Assembly: GCA_031552535.1 (NCBI GenBank)
Contig: JAVBMJ010000008.1
Coordinates: 1 to 34,741, forward strand
DNA length: 34,741 bases
From: JAVBMJ01 sp031552535
GTDB lineage: Bacteria > Bacteroidota > Bacteroidia > Bacteroidales > Rikenellaceae
Reading direction: 5' to 3'
Positions 23,915-32,900 of this stretch are shown piece after piece. Each line of letters starts with the position of its first letter. Positions within the stretch are counted from its first letter, which is position 1. The translations under genes and the position numbers were made by a program. A model generated the notes under the pieces. It worked only from the letters and a program-made list of their open reading frames with translations, had not been told where the DNA came from and ran no database searches.

Positions 23915-24294
23915 CCGTGGTGGAGGTTATGTCCTCTTTAACTGTCGTTTTGGCCCGATACCAGGGAAAGGGGAGAGGAATTTATTTCAGCTTTGCCGGT
24001 GGAAGGAGAAATATCCTGTTACGAAGGTAAAGATTAAGAAGTTGTTTTGAATTTATTAATCTCGTTCTTTTATTCTCTTTTCCGCGCTTTCCCGCGGTGT
24101 GATTCGTTAAACAGGGGCCGCTATTCGCCTCATCCCACCGCGAAAATCATCGGCAAAACGATATAAAATAATCTTGTTAACAAATCCAAACAGCTTTTAG
24201 GAGCCTGTCCAGGGGGTTGTTAAAAATAAGATGATTATTGCATATTTATAGCCCGCAATTTCCAGCTGGATTCTTCCGGTTCTGCTGCGATGTA
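23915..24294. other. 380-bp convergent intergenic region
   Basis: No gene is supported. It holds copy B of the dispersed repeat (24092-24194) and, next to it, GGAGCCTGTCC (24200-24210), which resembles part of the short repeat around the HTCS gene (34522-34560). Confidence 0.6.
24092..24194 (-). repeat. Dispersed intergenic repeat of about 100 bp, copy B
   Basis: The reverse-complement near-copy of 7585-7686. Conserved blocks in order on the minus strand: CTGTTTGGATTTGTTA, GATTATTTTATATC, TTGCCGATGATT, TTCGCGGTGGGATGAGGCGA and TTTAACGAAT. The TTCGC/GCGAA stem is retained while flanking bases vary. Like copy A, it lies between two converging genes. Confidence 0.75.
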
Positions 24295-25386
24295 TTATTT
24301 TCCAGAGGATGCAGTTCCCAGCAGGCGTATTTCATGCATCGGGCGGCGGGGATCGTTGAAAACGATATAAGCCGTAAGCACCTTCCCTCTCTGCCCTGCC
24401 GGAAACGTAGCCTGGACTTCTATCTCGATACTCTTCCGCGGTTTTATGACCGTTCCCGCCTGTAAATCGCATTTAACCCCGTCGCCTGTTTTGACTGCCC
24501 GCACTGTAAGCGGCGTATCGCCGTCATTTCGCACGACGATTTTTTTCTTATTGGCCACCGCCGGAACGACAGTTCCGAAATCGTAATATAAAGGACTGAC
24601 GACAGCCTTGGGCAACGGCACACCCGCCGACAATATATTGGCGGGGAAATTGTCTGTGCCTATACCCGACAGCAGCAACGATTCATCGGAAGTAAACCCG
24701 TCGACCACAAACCTGACACGCGCCCTCAATGGGCCCCATACCTCCCGGCGCGAAAGATCACAACGGATATTGATTACCCCGCTATCACCAGCCATCACAG
24801 TGCGGGGAGCATAAAGTGCATAAACAGAATTGCTGTCGCTTATTTCTACCGCCAGAGTCACCGTTTTTTTCGACCGATTGACATAACCGACACTTCGCGT
24901 GACGACAGTCCCCTGTCCTACGAAGTTGAAATATACTATATTATTGTCGAGTCTCAGGCCGTTACCGAATGGATATGGGTAGTTTTCCCTGGCCTTCCTC
25001 GGCTTGGCAACGACAAATCCCATCACCCGTAGTTCACTCACACTATTGCCTTTATCGCTCGATATGACCAACTCCTTGTCGAAACTACCCGGCCGGTCGA
25101 GCGGACTGAACACGACCGTTATCGAACCTTTACCGCCGGGCATTACTGGTTCTTTTGAATATTTTGTGCCGGTACAACCACACGAAGTGAAGACCGTCTC
25201 GATAACCATTGGTTTTGTGCCTTTATTAACAAACTCGAACGTATGGCTCACCACACCCCCATCCTCTTTTATACGCCCGAAATCCCACGTCGATTCTTTG
25301 AATTCAAAGGCTGAGGTTTGCTGCGAAAAGAGCACCTGACCCCACAGCAACAGGGACATAGCCGTCACAAGTGTTATTTTTATCAT
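24295..25386 (-). CDS. DUF1573 domain protein, exported
   Basis: A 363-aa protein with a signal peptide (MIKITLVTAMSLLLWGQVLF). A DUF1573 immunoglobulin-like domain follows directly: STWDFGRIKEDGGVVSHTFE, FVNKGTKPMVIETVFTSCGC. Later beta-rich segments repeat the theme (SPLYYDFGTVVPAVANKKKI, VVRNDGDTPLTVRAVKTGDG), suggesting two or three ASH/Ig-like modules. It is probably periplasmic or surface-attached; function is unknown. Starts at 25386 or 25392 both give the signal peptide; longer frames do not. It lies downstream of the Cys-rich lipoprotein gene but behind that gene's terminator. Confidence 0.82.
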   Translation of the reverse strand: MIKITLVTAMSLLLWGQVLFSQQTSAFEFKESTWDFGRIKEDGGVVSHTFEFVNKGTKPMVIETVFTSCGCTGTKYSKEPVMPGGKGSITVVFSPLDRPGSFDKELVISSDKGNSVSELRVMGFVVAKPRKARENYPYPFGNGLRLDNNIVYFNFVGQGTVVTRSVGYVNRSKKTVTLAVEISDSNSVYALYAPRTVMAGDSGVINIRCDLSRREVWGPLRARVRFVVDGFTSDESLLLSGIGTDNFPANILSAGVPLPKAVVSPLYYDFGTVVPAVANKKKIVVRNDGDTPLTVRAVKTGDGVKCDLQAGTVIKPRKSIEIEVQATFPAGQRGKVLTAYIVFNDPRRPMHEIRLLGTASSGK

Positions 25387-25460
25387 TGCCATATCGGATT
25401 GAGGTGCAAAATTGGGGAAAATATGCGAAATTGTCAAGTCGGCCATAGCTCACGGCCGGT

Positions 25461-25496
25461 AAAAAAACAGGCCGCCCCGAATTATCGGGGCGGCCT
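25461..25496 (-). terminator. Intrinsic terminator of the small lipoprotein gene
   Basis: AGGCCGCCCCGA (25469-25480) pairs with TCGGGGCGGCCT (25485-25496) around ATTA. On the minus strand the stem is followed by G and seven Ts. A strong Rho-independent terminator 22 bp past the stop at 25518. Confidence 0.92.
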
Positions 25497-25517
25497 TCTG
25501 CCGATTTTCAGGCCGGA

Positions 25518-25733
25518 CTATTTAGTAGCACAAGCTGCATTGGTCTTAGCACACTCAGCACCTTCTTTGCAGCAGGTCGAGTCAGCGCAGCAGGTCGAGT
25601 CAGCGCAGCAAGTAGAATCTTCTACGATTACGGTTTCTTCAACGATGGTCTCAGCGGGCTTGTTGGCGTTACCGGCGCAAGAGATTGTAGCAACTGCAAA
25701 AGCAACAACGAACAACGAGATAAAAGTCTTCAT
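25518..25733 (-). CDS. Small Cys-rich lipoprotein with DSTCC tandem repeats
   Basis: A 71-aa protein. The signal peptide MKTFISLFVVAFAVATIS ends in a lipobox before C19 (ATISCAGN), so it should be a lipid-anchored lipoprotein. After an acidic Val/Glu linker (PAETIVEETVIVE) come three DSTCC units (DSTCCADSTCCADSTCCKEG) and two more Cys in GAECAKTNAACATK. That gives nine Cys including the lipid-modified one, in under 55 mature residues, in CC pairs that could bind metal or form disulfides. The DNA carries an 18-bp tandem repeat (GTCGAGTCAGCGCAGCAG unit) that can expand or contract. I chose the ATG giving the lipoprotein signal. I recognise no named family. It has its own promoter and terminator. 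Confidence 0.8.
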   Translation of the reverse strand: MKTFISLFVVAFAVATISCAGNANKPAETIVEETVIVEDSTCCADSTCCADSTCCKEGAECAKTNAACATK

Positions 25734-25777
25734 GATTAAAAGGTTTGGTTTAATTATTATCCTGATCAAATTCGCTG

Positions 25778-25808
25778 CAAAATTATGGGTTTCGTTTTAA
25801 ATAACAAA
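25778..25808 (-). promoter_or_regulatory. Promoter of the small lipoprotein gene
   Basis: Minus strand: -33 box TTTG (25808-25805) and -7 box TAATTTTG (25785-25778) with a 19-nt spacer, about 45 bp before the start codon. Confidence 0.65.
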
Positions 25809-25885
25809 ATTTTTTACCGATAAAATTTGTATTATCCGGAGATAATCCTTATATATAAGCCGGCCATGAGAAAAATTCGAGAGTA

Positions 25886-25918
25886 TTTGGCTTTTTTCCG
25901 ATCTATTCCCTACCTTTG
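25886..25918 (+). promoter_or_regulatory. panCD promoter
   Basis: -33 box TTTG at 25886-25889 and -7 box TACCTTTG at 25911-25918 with a 21-nt spacer. It predicts a leader of about 20 nt before the panC ATG at 25944, which is one reason for rejecting longer panC frames. Confidence 0.6.
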
Positions 25919-25943
25919 CCGGATAATCGACGTTATTGGTAGA

Positions 25944-26774
25944 ATGAAAATTTTCACCGCACGGGAAGAACTTGAACGTTATCTCTCAAATTATTCCTCC
26001 GCCGATGTGGGATATGTCCCCACGATGGGGGCGCTTCACAGGGGCCATATATCATTGGTCGAACGGGCCCGCAGTGAGTGCAGGAATGTGGTGGTGACAA
26101 TATTCGTGAACCCGACACAATTCAACGACCCAACCGACCTGTCGTCTTATCCGCGCACACCGCAAGCCGACATCGAAATGCTTCGCCAGGCTGGAGCCGA
26201 TGCGGTGTTTATGCCTTCGGTCGAAGAGGTCTATCCGGAAGAGGATACACGGGTTTTCGATTTCGGATCGATAGACAAAGTCATGGAAGGAGCCACTCGG
26301 CCGGGCCATTTCAACGGAGTGGCGCAGGTGGTAAGCCGCTTTTTCGATATGGTGAAGCCAGGTAAAGCCTACTTCGGGGAGAAAGATTTCCAGCAGGTGG
26401 CGGTGATACGTGCCATGGCCGGGCAATTGGGGTACAGGATAGAGATAGTAGCATGCCCTACGCTACGCGAGACCGACGGACTGGCTATGAGTTCGCGCAA
26501 TATGCTCCTCACGCCGGAGCACCGCAAGGTGGCCCCGCTGATCTACGAAACATTGTCGATGGCCGCTGAAAACCGGGAGGGACTCTCTCCGGCCAGATTA
26601 CAGGAGTGGGTGGTAGGGCGTATAGAATCGGAGCCGTTGCTCAAAGTGATTTATTTTAGTATTTTCGATCCGGACACTTTTAATATGTCCGAGGATTGGG
26701 AGGGTCCAAGACACGGGTGCATAGCCGTATGGGCAGGAAAAGTCCGCTTGATCGACAATATCAAATTGAAATGA
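25944..26774 (+). CDS. panC: Pantothenate synthetase
   Basis: Joins pantoate and beta-alanine with ATP to make pantothenate, 276 aa. The nucleotidyltransferase motifs are visible: HxGH in VGYVPTMGALHRGHISL, TIFVNPTQFNDPTDLSSYPR, FGEKDFQQVAVI, and the KMSKS-like loop LAMSSRNMLLTPEHR. I chose the ATG at 25944 because MKIFTAREEL is the family start and the promoter lies just before it. The stop codon overlaps a possible upstream panD start (ATGA at 26771), so the two genes are coupled. Confidence 0.95.
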   Translation: MKIFTAREELERYLSNYSSADVGYVPTMGALHRGHISLVERARSECRNVVVTIFVNPTQFNDPTDLSSYPRTPQADIEMLRQAGADAVFMPSVEEVYPEEDTRVFDFGSIDKVMEGATRPGHFNGVAQVVSRFFDMVKPGKAYFGEKDFQQVAVIRAMAGQLGYRIEIVACPTLRETDGLAMSSRNMLLTPEHRKVAPLIYETLSMAAENREGLSPARLQEWVVGRIESEPLLKVIYFSIFDPDTFNMSEDWEGPRHGCIAVWAGKVRLIDNIKLK

Positions 26775-26782
26775 CAATGAAA

Positions 26783-27136
26783 ATGCAAATTGAGATATTA
26801 AAGTCGAAGATACACCGGGTGACGGTCACCGAGGCCAACCTCAATTATGTCGGCAGCATAACCATCGACGAGGAGTTGATGGATGCCGCAAATATAATTG
26901 CCGGCGAGAGGGTACAGATAGTTAATGTGAATAATGGCGAAAGACTCGACACTTATGTAATAAAGGGGCACCGGGGTAGCGGCGAGGTCTGCCTGAACGG
27001 TCCGGCTGCGCGCAAAGCGAGCATAGGCGACGTAGTGATAATAGTATCGTACGCCACGATGGATTTCGAAGAGGCCAAAAGTTTCTCCCCGACCATAATA
27101 TTCCCGGACACGGGCACCAACAGGCTGGTAAAATAG
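26783..27136 (+). CDS. panD: Aspartate 1-decarboxylase
   Basis: Makes beta-alanine from aspartate for pantothenate synthesis, so panC and panD supply one pathway. 117 aa. It begins with the family signature MQIEILKSKIHRVTVTEANL. With this start, the self-cleavage site that forms the pyruvoyl group falls at G24-S25 (NYVGSITID), the same numbering as in E. coli PanD, which supports this ATG. Start codons 12 and 6 nt upstream also exist; the first overlaps the panC stop as ATGA. Conserved NGPAARKASIGDVVIIVSY is present. Confidence 0.95.
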   Translation: MQIEILKSKIHRVTVTEANLNYVGSITIDEELMDAANIIAGERVQIVNVNNGERLDTYVIKGHRGSGEVCLNGPAARKASIGDVVIIVSYATMDFEEAKSFSPTIIFPDTGTNRLVK

Positions 27137-27316
27137 TTTCCGCCTTTGAGGTGAGAATAGCACCGGCATACTGTATCTCAGAGCCGGTCAGAGTTTATAT
27201 GGACAAACTTTTGTTGGCTTTTTTTCCACATTCCTTAGAAAACAGGTAAAGCATAGGACGGGAATAGCACTAAATCGGGCGCGACCGTTCGTGTTAATAG
27301 GCTCTATCGCCATATC

Positions 27317-29863
27317 TCAAAGATGTACCTGACCTGTGATCAATGAATTGAGATACAATTCGAGGTTTGTGTAATGTGTTCCTTTCGCGTATGCCGTAGC
27401 GTCGGCCGGGTCGGCCGGGTTGAGGCGATTACTTTTCTCCCATGTATCGGGGATACCGTCGCCATCGCTGTCTTTCGCGACTTTTCCTCCGGCAAGTGCG
27501 ACCCAGCCGCCGACATCGTTCTGGGAATCGATAATGCCGGGGGCACCTCCCTTGGAGCCTTTGTATGTGTAGCTGCCACTGCGTACCTCATCTATTATGC
27601 GTCGGTCTATGGCGTCGCGTCTGAGCGATGCGCCGCAATGCGCCAGCACCGCCTCATAAGCCTGCTGTGGCGGGGAGACAGCGAGTGTACCGGATACTTC
27701 ATAAGGTTCCGCAACTTTCACCCGCTGGCGGTCATAATCGCCTTTGTAGGTAACTCCCGACCAGTTATCGGCTCCGACCCCGGGCGAACCGTCGAGAAAA
27801 TTATCCTTTAAATAGTAGCGGCCCGCATAATGCGAAGTTATATCCGATGTGCTTACTTCCATAAATTTGCCGTTGCGCCGCGACGCCGGACCGGGCTTAT
27901 AATAATTCCCCACGATATTCCACCACCCCTCTTCGCCGCCGTAAGTGGCCTGCATACCCCAGTTGTAGATCACGTTATTGACGATCTCCACACTGCCGCG
28001 ATGTGTTACCAGCGAATTGCCTGGATATATCCGGGGATGATCCAAGCGCGGGTTGCGGCTTGAATTATGGGCAAACAGGTTGTGATGGAACGTCGCGTTG
28101 CGGCCGCCCCATATGGCTCCATAGCCGTGCCGCCCTTTGGCATGGGCCGAATCGTTGAGGCTCTCGGAGATCAGGCACCACTGCATCGTGAAGTCACGCA
28201 TGCCATAGAACGACGCGCATTCATCGGTGGACCAGCTTACCGTACAGTGGTCTATGATAATGTTGCTACAACGCTGCCCTTCGAACGTATCCGACTGGTT
28301 GCGGCTCAGGTCGCCCATACGGAAGCGCATGAAACGTACTATTATGTTGTCGGCTTCGAGTTTCATCTCATAATCCTTTATGCAGACGCCTTCGCCAGGT
28401 GCGCTCTGGCCCGCTATTGTCAGGTCTCCTTCGGTAATTTCGAGCGGACGCGTCAGTGCGATATTGCCGCTCACGGCGAACACCACCATACGGGAACCTT
28501 TCTGCTCCACGGCATGGCGCAACGTACCTTCCGACCCGTCGTCGGCAAGGCTCGTCACCTTTATCACCCGTCCGCCACGTCCTCCTGTAGCATACATACC
28601 TCCGCCCTCGGCTCCGGGAAAAGCCACTGCGCGCGACGCATCGACTGCCGGGCGGTAGTCGATGTTGTTGACAGCCTCGTATTCGAGTGACGCCCATATA
28701 AAGGGGCCCACTCCCTTGGGATCGTTGTCGCGGATAGGTTCGCTCATATAGTACTCGAACGTACCGCTACGGTTGTCTTTGCCTCCAAGCCCCGCCACAG
28801 CACAGCAACGCGTAAGCGAAACAGTACCTTCGTCGTCGAAACGTACGAAAGTCCTGACCAGGTTTTCATATGTTTTCAATGCTCCCGGTAGCAGCTCCCG
28901 GTCGAGATAACCCTTACGGACAGCTTTAAGCATGGAATAGGTCAGCATTGCCGACGCTGTCGCCTCAATATAGTTGCCCTCGCGGTCGGGCAATTCCAAC
29001 ACCTGGTACCACATCCCGGTATTAGGGTCGCTGTATTTGGGTAGTTGGCGATAGATCCCGCGCAGGATTTCGATCACTTCGTTGCGCCCCTTGGTCGACT
29101 CAGGAATGTAGTCGAGCGTCTCGACTATAGCCATGCAGTACCATCCCAGCGCACGACCCCAGACATGCTGCGACTGCCCCGTAGTCTTGTCGGCCCACGG
29201 CTGGCTGCGCGACTCGTCCCACGCATGGCGGTAAAGGCCGGTCGCAGGATCGTAGGTGTGGCGCGCCACAACGATGAACTGGTTCATTATATCTTCAAAG
29301 CAACGCGTACGTTCGGGTTCTTTGGTGAACCGGCGCGTATATTCGGCATAGAAAGGCTGCCCCATGTAAAGGCCGTCGAGCCACATCTGGTGCGGGTAGA
29401 CCTGCTTGTGCCAAAGTCCGCCCCCGCTCGTGCGCGGATGGGTGTCCAACTGCTCCCTGACCAGTTGCAAAGCCTTGCGGTAACGCTTTTCGCCTGTCAT
29501 TTCATAGGCCCTTAACAACACTCTGCCCGGACATACATGGTCGATGTTGTATTGTTGCGGCTTGTAATTGATTATCGTGCCATCGCCACGCACCATAGTG
29601 TCGGCATACCTGATCACATAGTCGACCTTCGAAGAGTCTGTATAGCGGGCTTCGGCGTCGAGGATCGATAGCAATTCGAGTCCCGTGGTATAGTTCCAGG
29701 AAGGTGTGGTTCCCTTGGCATCGATCAGGTAAGGCTGCGGGTTGCGCTTCATTTCCGACTCGGCCATAACAACCGACAAAGGCCGCGGATCGGTCGAAAA
29801 GGGCTTCGACTGCACAGAAAACGCAGCCAGGAGCAACGACAGGCAAAAAATCATTCTACGCAT
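27317..29863 (-). CDS. Bifunctional GH105 unsaturated glucuronyl/galacturonyl hydrolase - PL1 pectate lyase
   Basis: A secreted enzyme of 848 aa with signal peptide MRRMIFCLSLLLAAFSVQS. The first half (about 25-400) matches GH105 (YteR-like): SWNYTTGLELLSILDAEARY, QQYNIDHVCPGRVLL, the presumed catalytic D163 in YPHQMWLDGLYMGQPF, and HVWGRALGWYCMAIVE. GH105 releases unsaturated uronic acids from lyase products. From about 420 it matches family 1 polysaccharide lyases: VAFPGAEGGGMYATGGRGG, IIDHCTVSWSTDECASFYG, HNLFAHNSSRNPRLDHPR. It ends in a calcium-loop segment DSDGDGIPDTWEKSNRLNP. One chain could thus cut pectin and then trim the unsaturated ends. The adjacent HTCS gene probably controls it. 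Whether the substrate is homogalacturonan or rhamnogalacturonan cannot be decided. Confidence 0.88.
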   Translation of the reverse strand: MRRMIFCLSLLLAAFSVQSKPFSTDPRPLSVVMAESEMKRNPQPYLIDAKGTTPSWNYTTGLELLSILDAEARYTDSSKVDYVIRYADTMVRGDGTIINYKPQQYNIDHVCPGRVLLRAYEMTGEKRYRKALQLVREQLDTHPRTSGGGLWHKQVYPHQMWLDGLYMGQPFYAEYTRRFTKEPERTRCFEDIMNQFIVVARHTYDPATGLYRHAWDESRSQPWADKTTGQSQHVWGRALGWYCMAIVETLDYIPESTKGRNEVIEILRGIYRQLPKYSDPNTGMWYQVLELPDREGNYIEATASAMLTYSMLKAVRKGYLDRELLPGALKTYENLVRTFVRFDDEGTVSLTRCCAVAGLGGKDNRSGTFEYYMSEPIRDNDPKGVGPFIWASLEYEAVNNIDYRPAVDASRAVAFPGAEGGGMYATGGRGGRVIKVTSLADDGSEGTLRHAVEQKGSRMVVFAVSGNIALTRPLEITEGDLTIAGQSAPGEGVCIKDYEMKLEADNIIVRFMRFRMGDLSRNQSDTFEGQRCSNIIIDHCTVSWSTDECASFYGMRDFTMQWCLISESLNDSAHAKGRHGYGAIWGGRNATFHHNLFAHNSSRNPRLDHPRIYPGNSLVTHRGSVEIVNNVIYNWGMQATYGGEEGWWNIVGNYYKPGPASRRNGKFMEVSTSDITSHYAGRYYLKDNFLDGSPGVGADNWSGVTYKGDYDRQRVKVAEPYEVSGTLAVSPPQQAYEAVLAHCGASLRRDAIDRRIIDEVRSGSYTYKGSKGGAPGIIDSQNDVGGWVALAGGKVAKDSDGDGIPDTWEKSNRLNPADPADATAYAKGTHYTNLELYLNSLITGQVHL

Positions 29864-29938
29864 ATATCTTCGGGTAAGTTTTGAGTGCCGACGCCGTGGC
29901 TTGTTGACACAAATGGTTATGTTTGATTTTATCTTCTT

Positions 29939-29976
29939 CTAATTTTTCTGTGGAAACAGACAGCCTCTAAGGGCGT
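29939..29976 (+). repeat. Short dispersed repeat, copy 1 (downstream of HTCS)
   Basis: CTAATTTTTCTGTGGAAACA followed by GACAGCCTCTAAG matches the reverse complement of 34522-34560 at most positions. It lies in the gap between the HTCS stop and the GH105-PL1 gene. A further GGGCGTGTTAG follows here and recurs at 34607-34617. Confidence 0.6.
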
Positions 29977-29977
29977 G

Positions 29978-32900
29978 TTAGTTAGCATTGACCGCTTTGC
30001 TCTTTTTAAGCCATTCGGCAGGAGAGACCTTGTTATACTCGCGGAAACATTTGCTGAAATAGCTCGGATCGGAGAATCCCACTTTATAGGCCACCTCCGA
30101 GACACTGAACTGCCCGGTTTCCAGCAACATCCTGGCTTTGTTTATCCTGTATTCCTTTATCAGCTCCACGGGCGACTTGCCGGTCAGCGCCTTCAGCTTG
30201 TTGTACATCGTCGTGCGGCCCATTCCAAGGTGTGTGGCCAGTTGGTCGATGGTCAGCTCAGGGTTCTCGATGTTGTCCTCGATCCACTTCATCGCCCCGC
30301 ACATGAACTCTTCGTCGCGGTCGGTGACCACAATCTCCGTAGGACTAAGGTCTATGACCTTCGACACTGGCGACACCGGAACGGCCTGGGTCGAATAACG
30401 CTCGAAGAGGTTGCGGCGTTGCCTGAGCAGGCTGTCGATGCGTACCTGCAACAACTCTATGCTGAAGGGCTTCGTGATATAGTCATCGGCACCATATTTC
30501 ATCGCTTCAATACGTTTCTCCGGGGCTGTGCGGGCCGTGAGCATAATGATAGGGATATGACTGGTGTTGAAATCGTTCCGCACACGGTTAACCAACTCTA
30601 TTCCGTCCATTACGGGCATCATCAGGTCGGTCACTATTATATCGGGAGCATGTTCGGCTATACGTTCCATAGCCTCATTCCCATCGGCAGCTTCGTCTAC
30701 GAAATAACTGTCAATAAGCTGATTATATATAAATACCCGCATCTCACGATTATCCTCTACCAGCAATATGTGGGGTGAATCCCCAGGCGTACCCACCCCC
30801 TCGCGTCTGGCCGGCCCGGCAGCCGGGGCATCGTCGCCGTTTGACGGCACCTGCACCATCTCGCCGCCGGCGAAATCTATCTGTTGCATCGGGAAGTGGG
30901 CGTTACCCATCGGTATGCTCACTGTAAAGACCGACCCCTCACCCTGTCTGCTAAGAACTGAGATTTCGCCCCCATGCATCGACACTACTTCGCGACACAG
31001 AGCCAATCCAATACCCGACCCCTTCATAGCCGATGAAACCGGTTCGCCAGCCTGGGTGAACCTCTCGAATATGGTATCTATCTTATCTTTTGGGATACCC
31101 ACCCCGTTGTCGCGTACCGAGAAAGTAAATGTTTCGTCACCTTCCTTGCGCGATACCGAAAGTTCGATACGGCCTCCGTCTCCGGTAAATTTGAACGCAT
31201 TGGCCAGCAGGTTATAAATCACCCCTTCGATCCTGTCGGGGTCGATCCATGTCTGCAGATTCTTCTGCGAGGTTGCAAACACCAACTCTATATGGTGCTC
31301 GGCGGCCATCTCGCGGAAATCTTCCAGCGTTCCCTGGGCTATCTCCACAATATCGGCCTGGCGTATGCGCAGTTCCATCTTATCGTTGACGATCTTGCGG
31401 AAATCGAGCAATTGGTTGATCAGCGCCAACATCCGTTTGGCGTTTTTCTGTGCCAGATTTATGTTGGTTTCCCCCTGGGGGGATAGCGTTTCGCGCTTTT
31501 TTACCTCTTCCACACCACCAAGTATCAGCGTGAGGGGTGTGCGCAACTCATGCGAAATATTGGTAAAGAAGTGTAACTTGAGTTCCGTAATTTTTTGCTC
31601 CATCTTCACCTTGTTGCGTAGCGAGAACATCGTATACAACGTTCTGATTACAACCCAAAGGATCAGTCCCGCCAAGACGGCATAAGCCATACACGCCCAC
31701 ACGGTTCTCCACCACGGCGGTCTTACCACTATCGTCATTGTGATCTCATCGCTAAGTCCCGGGCTATTTTCGGCATAACACCTCACCCGGAGCAGGTAGC
31801 GTCCGCCCGGAAGGTTCGAATATGACGCCCAGCGCGCCCCGTGGACTATGTTCCAATCCTTGTCGTAACCCTCCAGCGTGTACATATACCCTATACGGAA
31901 CTGCATCCGCGAATTGAGCGAGGCGAAACTGATACGGAAGAGCGAAAAATCGTAAGGCAAAACTATTTCACCCGCCTCCGTTACCGACTCTCTCAGTGGC
32001 GAGGAACTGCCGATCTGCACCTCTTCATTGCGGAGTTCGAATCCGGTAAATGTCAGCCGGAAATCCTCCTTTTGGGTTCGCATTTCGTATGGATCGATAA
32101 TATAGAGGTTGTCGACACTACCGAACACTACCCGTCCCCGGGGATCGGTCAGGGCTGTCGCCTCACTGAAATTGGTGGTAGGGATGCCGTCATAACGCGA
32201 GTAGTTGCTGAAGGTAGCCGCCACAGGGTCGAATTTCGAGATACCGTTTTCGGTCGAAAGCCACAGACACCCCTGCCTGTCTTCGGTTGCCGCAAAAACT
32301 ATATTGCTCGCCAATCCTTCGCGTGCGGAAAAGATATCGAATCGTGGCTCGCCCGTCTGGTCGTATCCGGTGAAAAGGTTGAGCCCGCCGCCGAAAGTAG
32401 ACAGCCACACCCGTCCTTTGGAGTCGGCCAGAATATGGATTATGTCGTTGTTACCCAACGAATGTATGTCGCCCGGGATCTTCTGTACGACACGGAACGA
32501 CATCTCCGACGGATCCGACGACGGGTCGAAAATAATAAGCCCCTCTACTGTCGCTGCCAACATCGTCCCATCGGGCGCCTGCAACAGGTAGCGCACTTTA
32601 GAACCCTGTTGCGCCGGATAGTGTGGAAACGAGTTACCCTGGTTGAGAAACCTGCCACGGCCGTCCGCCGTCTCTTCGTAAAGGTTGATCCCTCCGCCAT
32701 ACGACGCTATCCATATCTTACCGAGGCGATCCTCGGCAATCGAATAGATATTGTTATCACTCAAAGAACCACCATCGGATGGATCGTGTCTGTATCGGGT
32801 GAAGTCGTATCCGCCGGCCGGCCGTTCCCTCATCCTAAGAACTCCGTCGCCTTTTGTGCCGAGCCAGATATCGCCGCGCGAATCCTGCATGATAGAGTAT

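Noticed and set aside
27137..27316. Possible small RNA or terminator after panD
   Set aside because: Only a 6-bp ACCGGC/GCCGGT stem distant from a T tract; nothing convincing.
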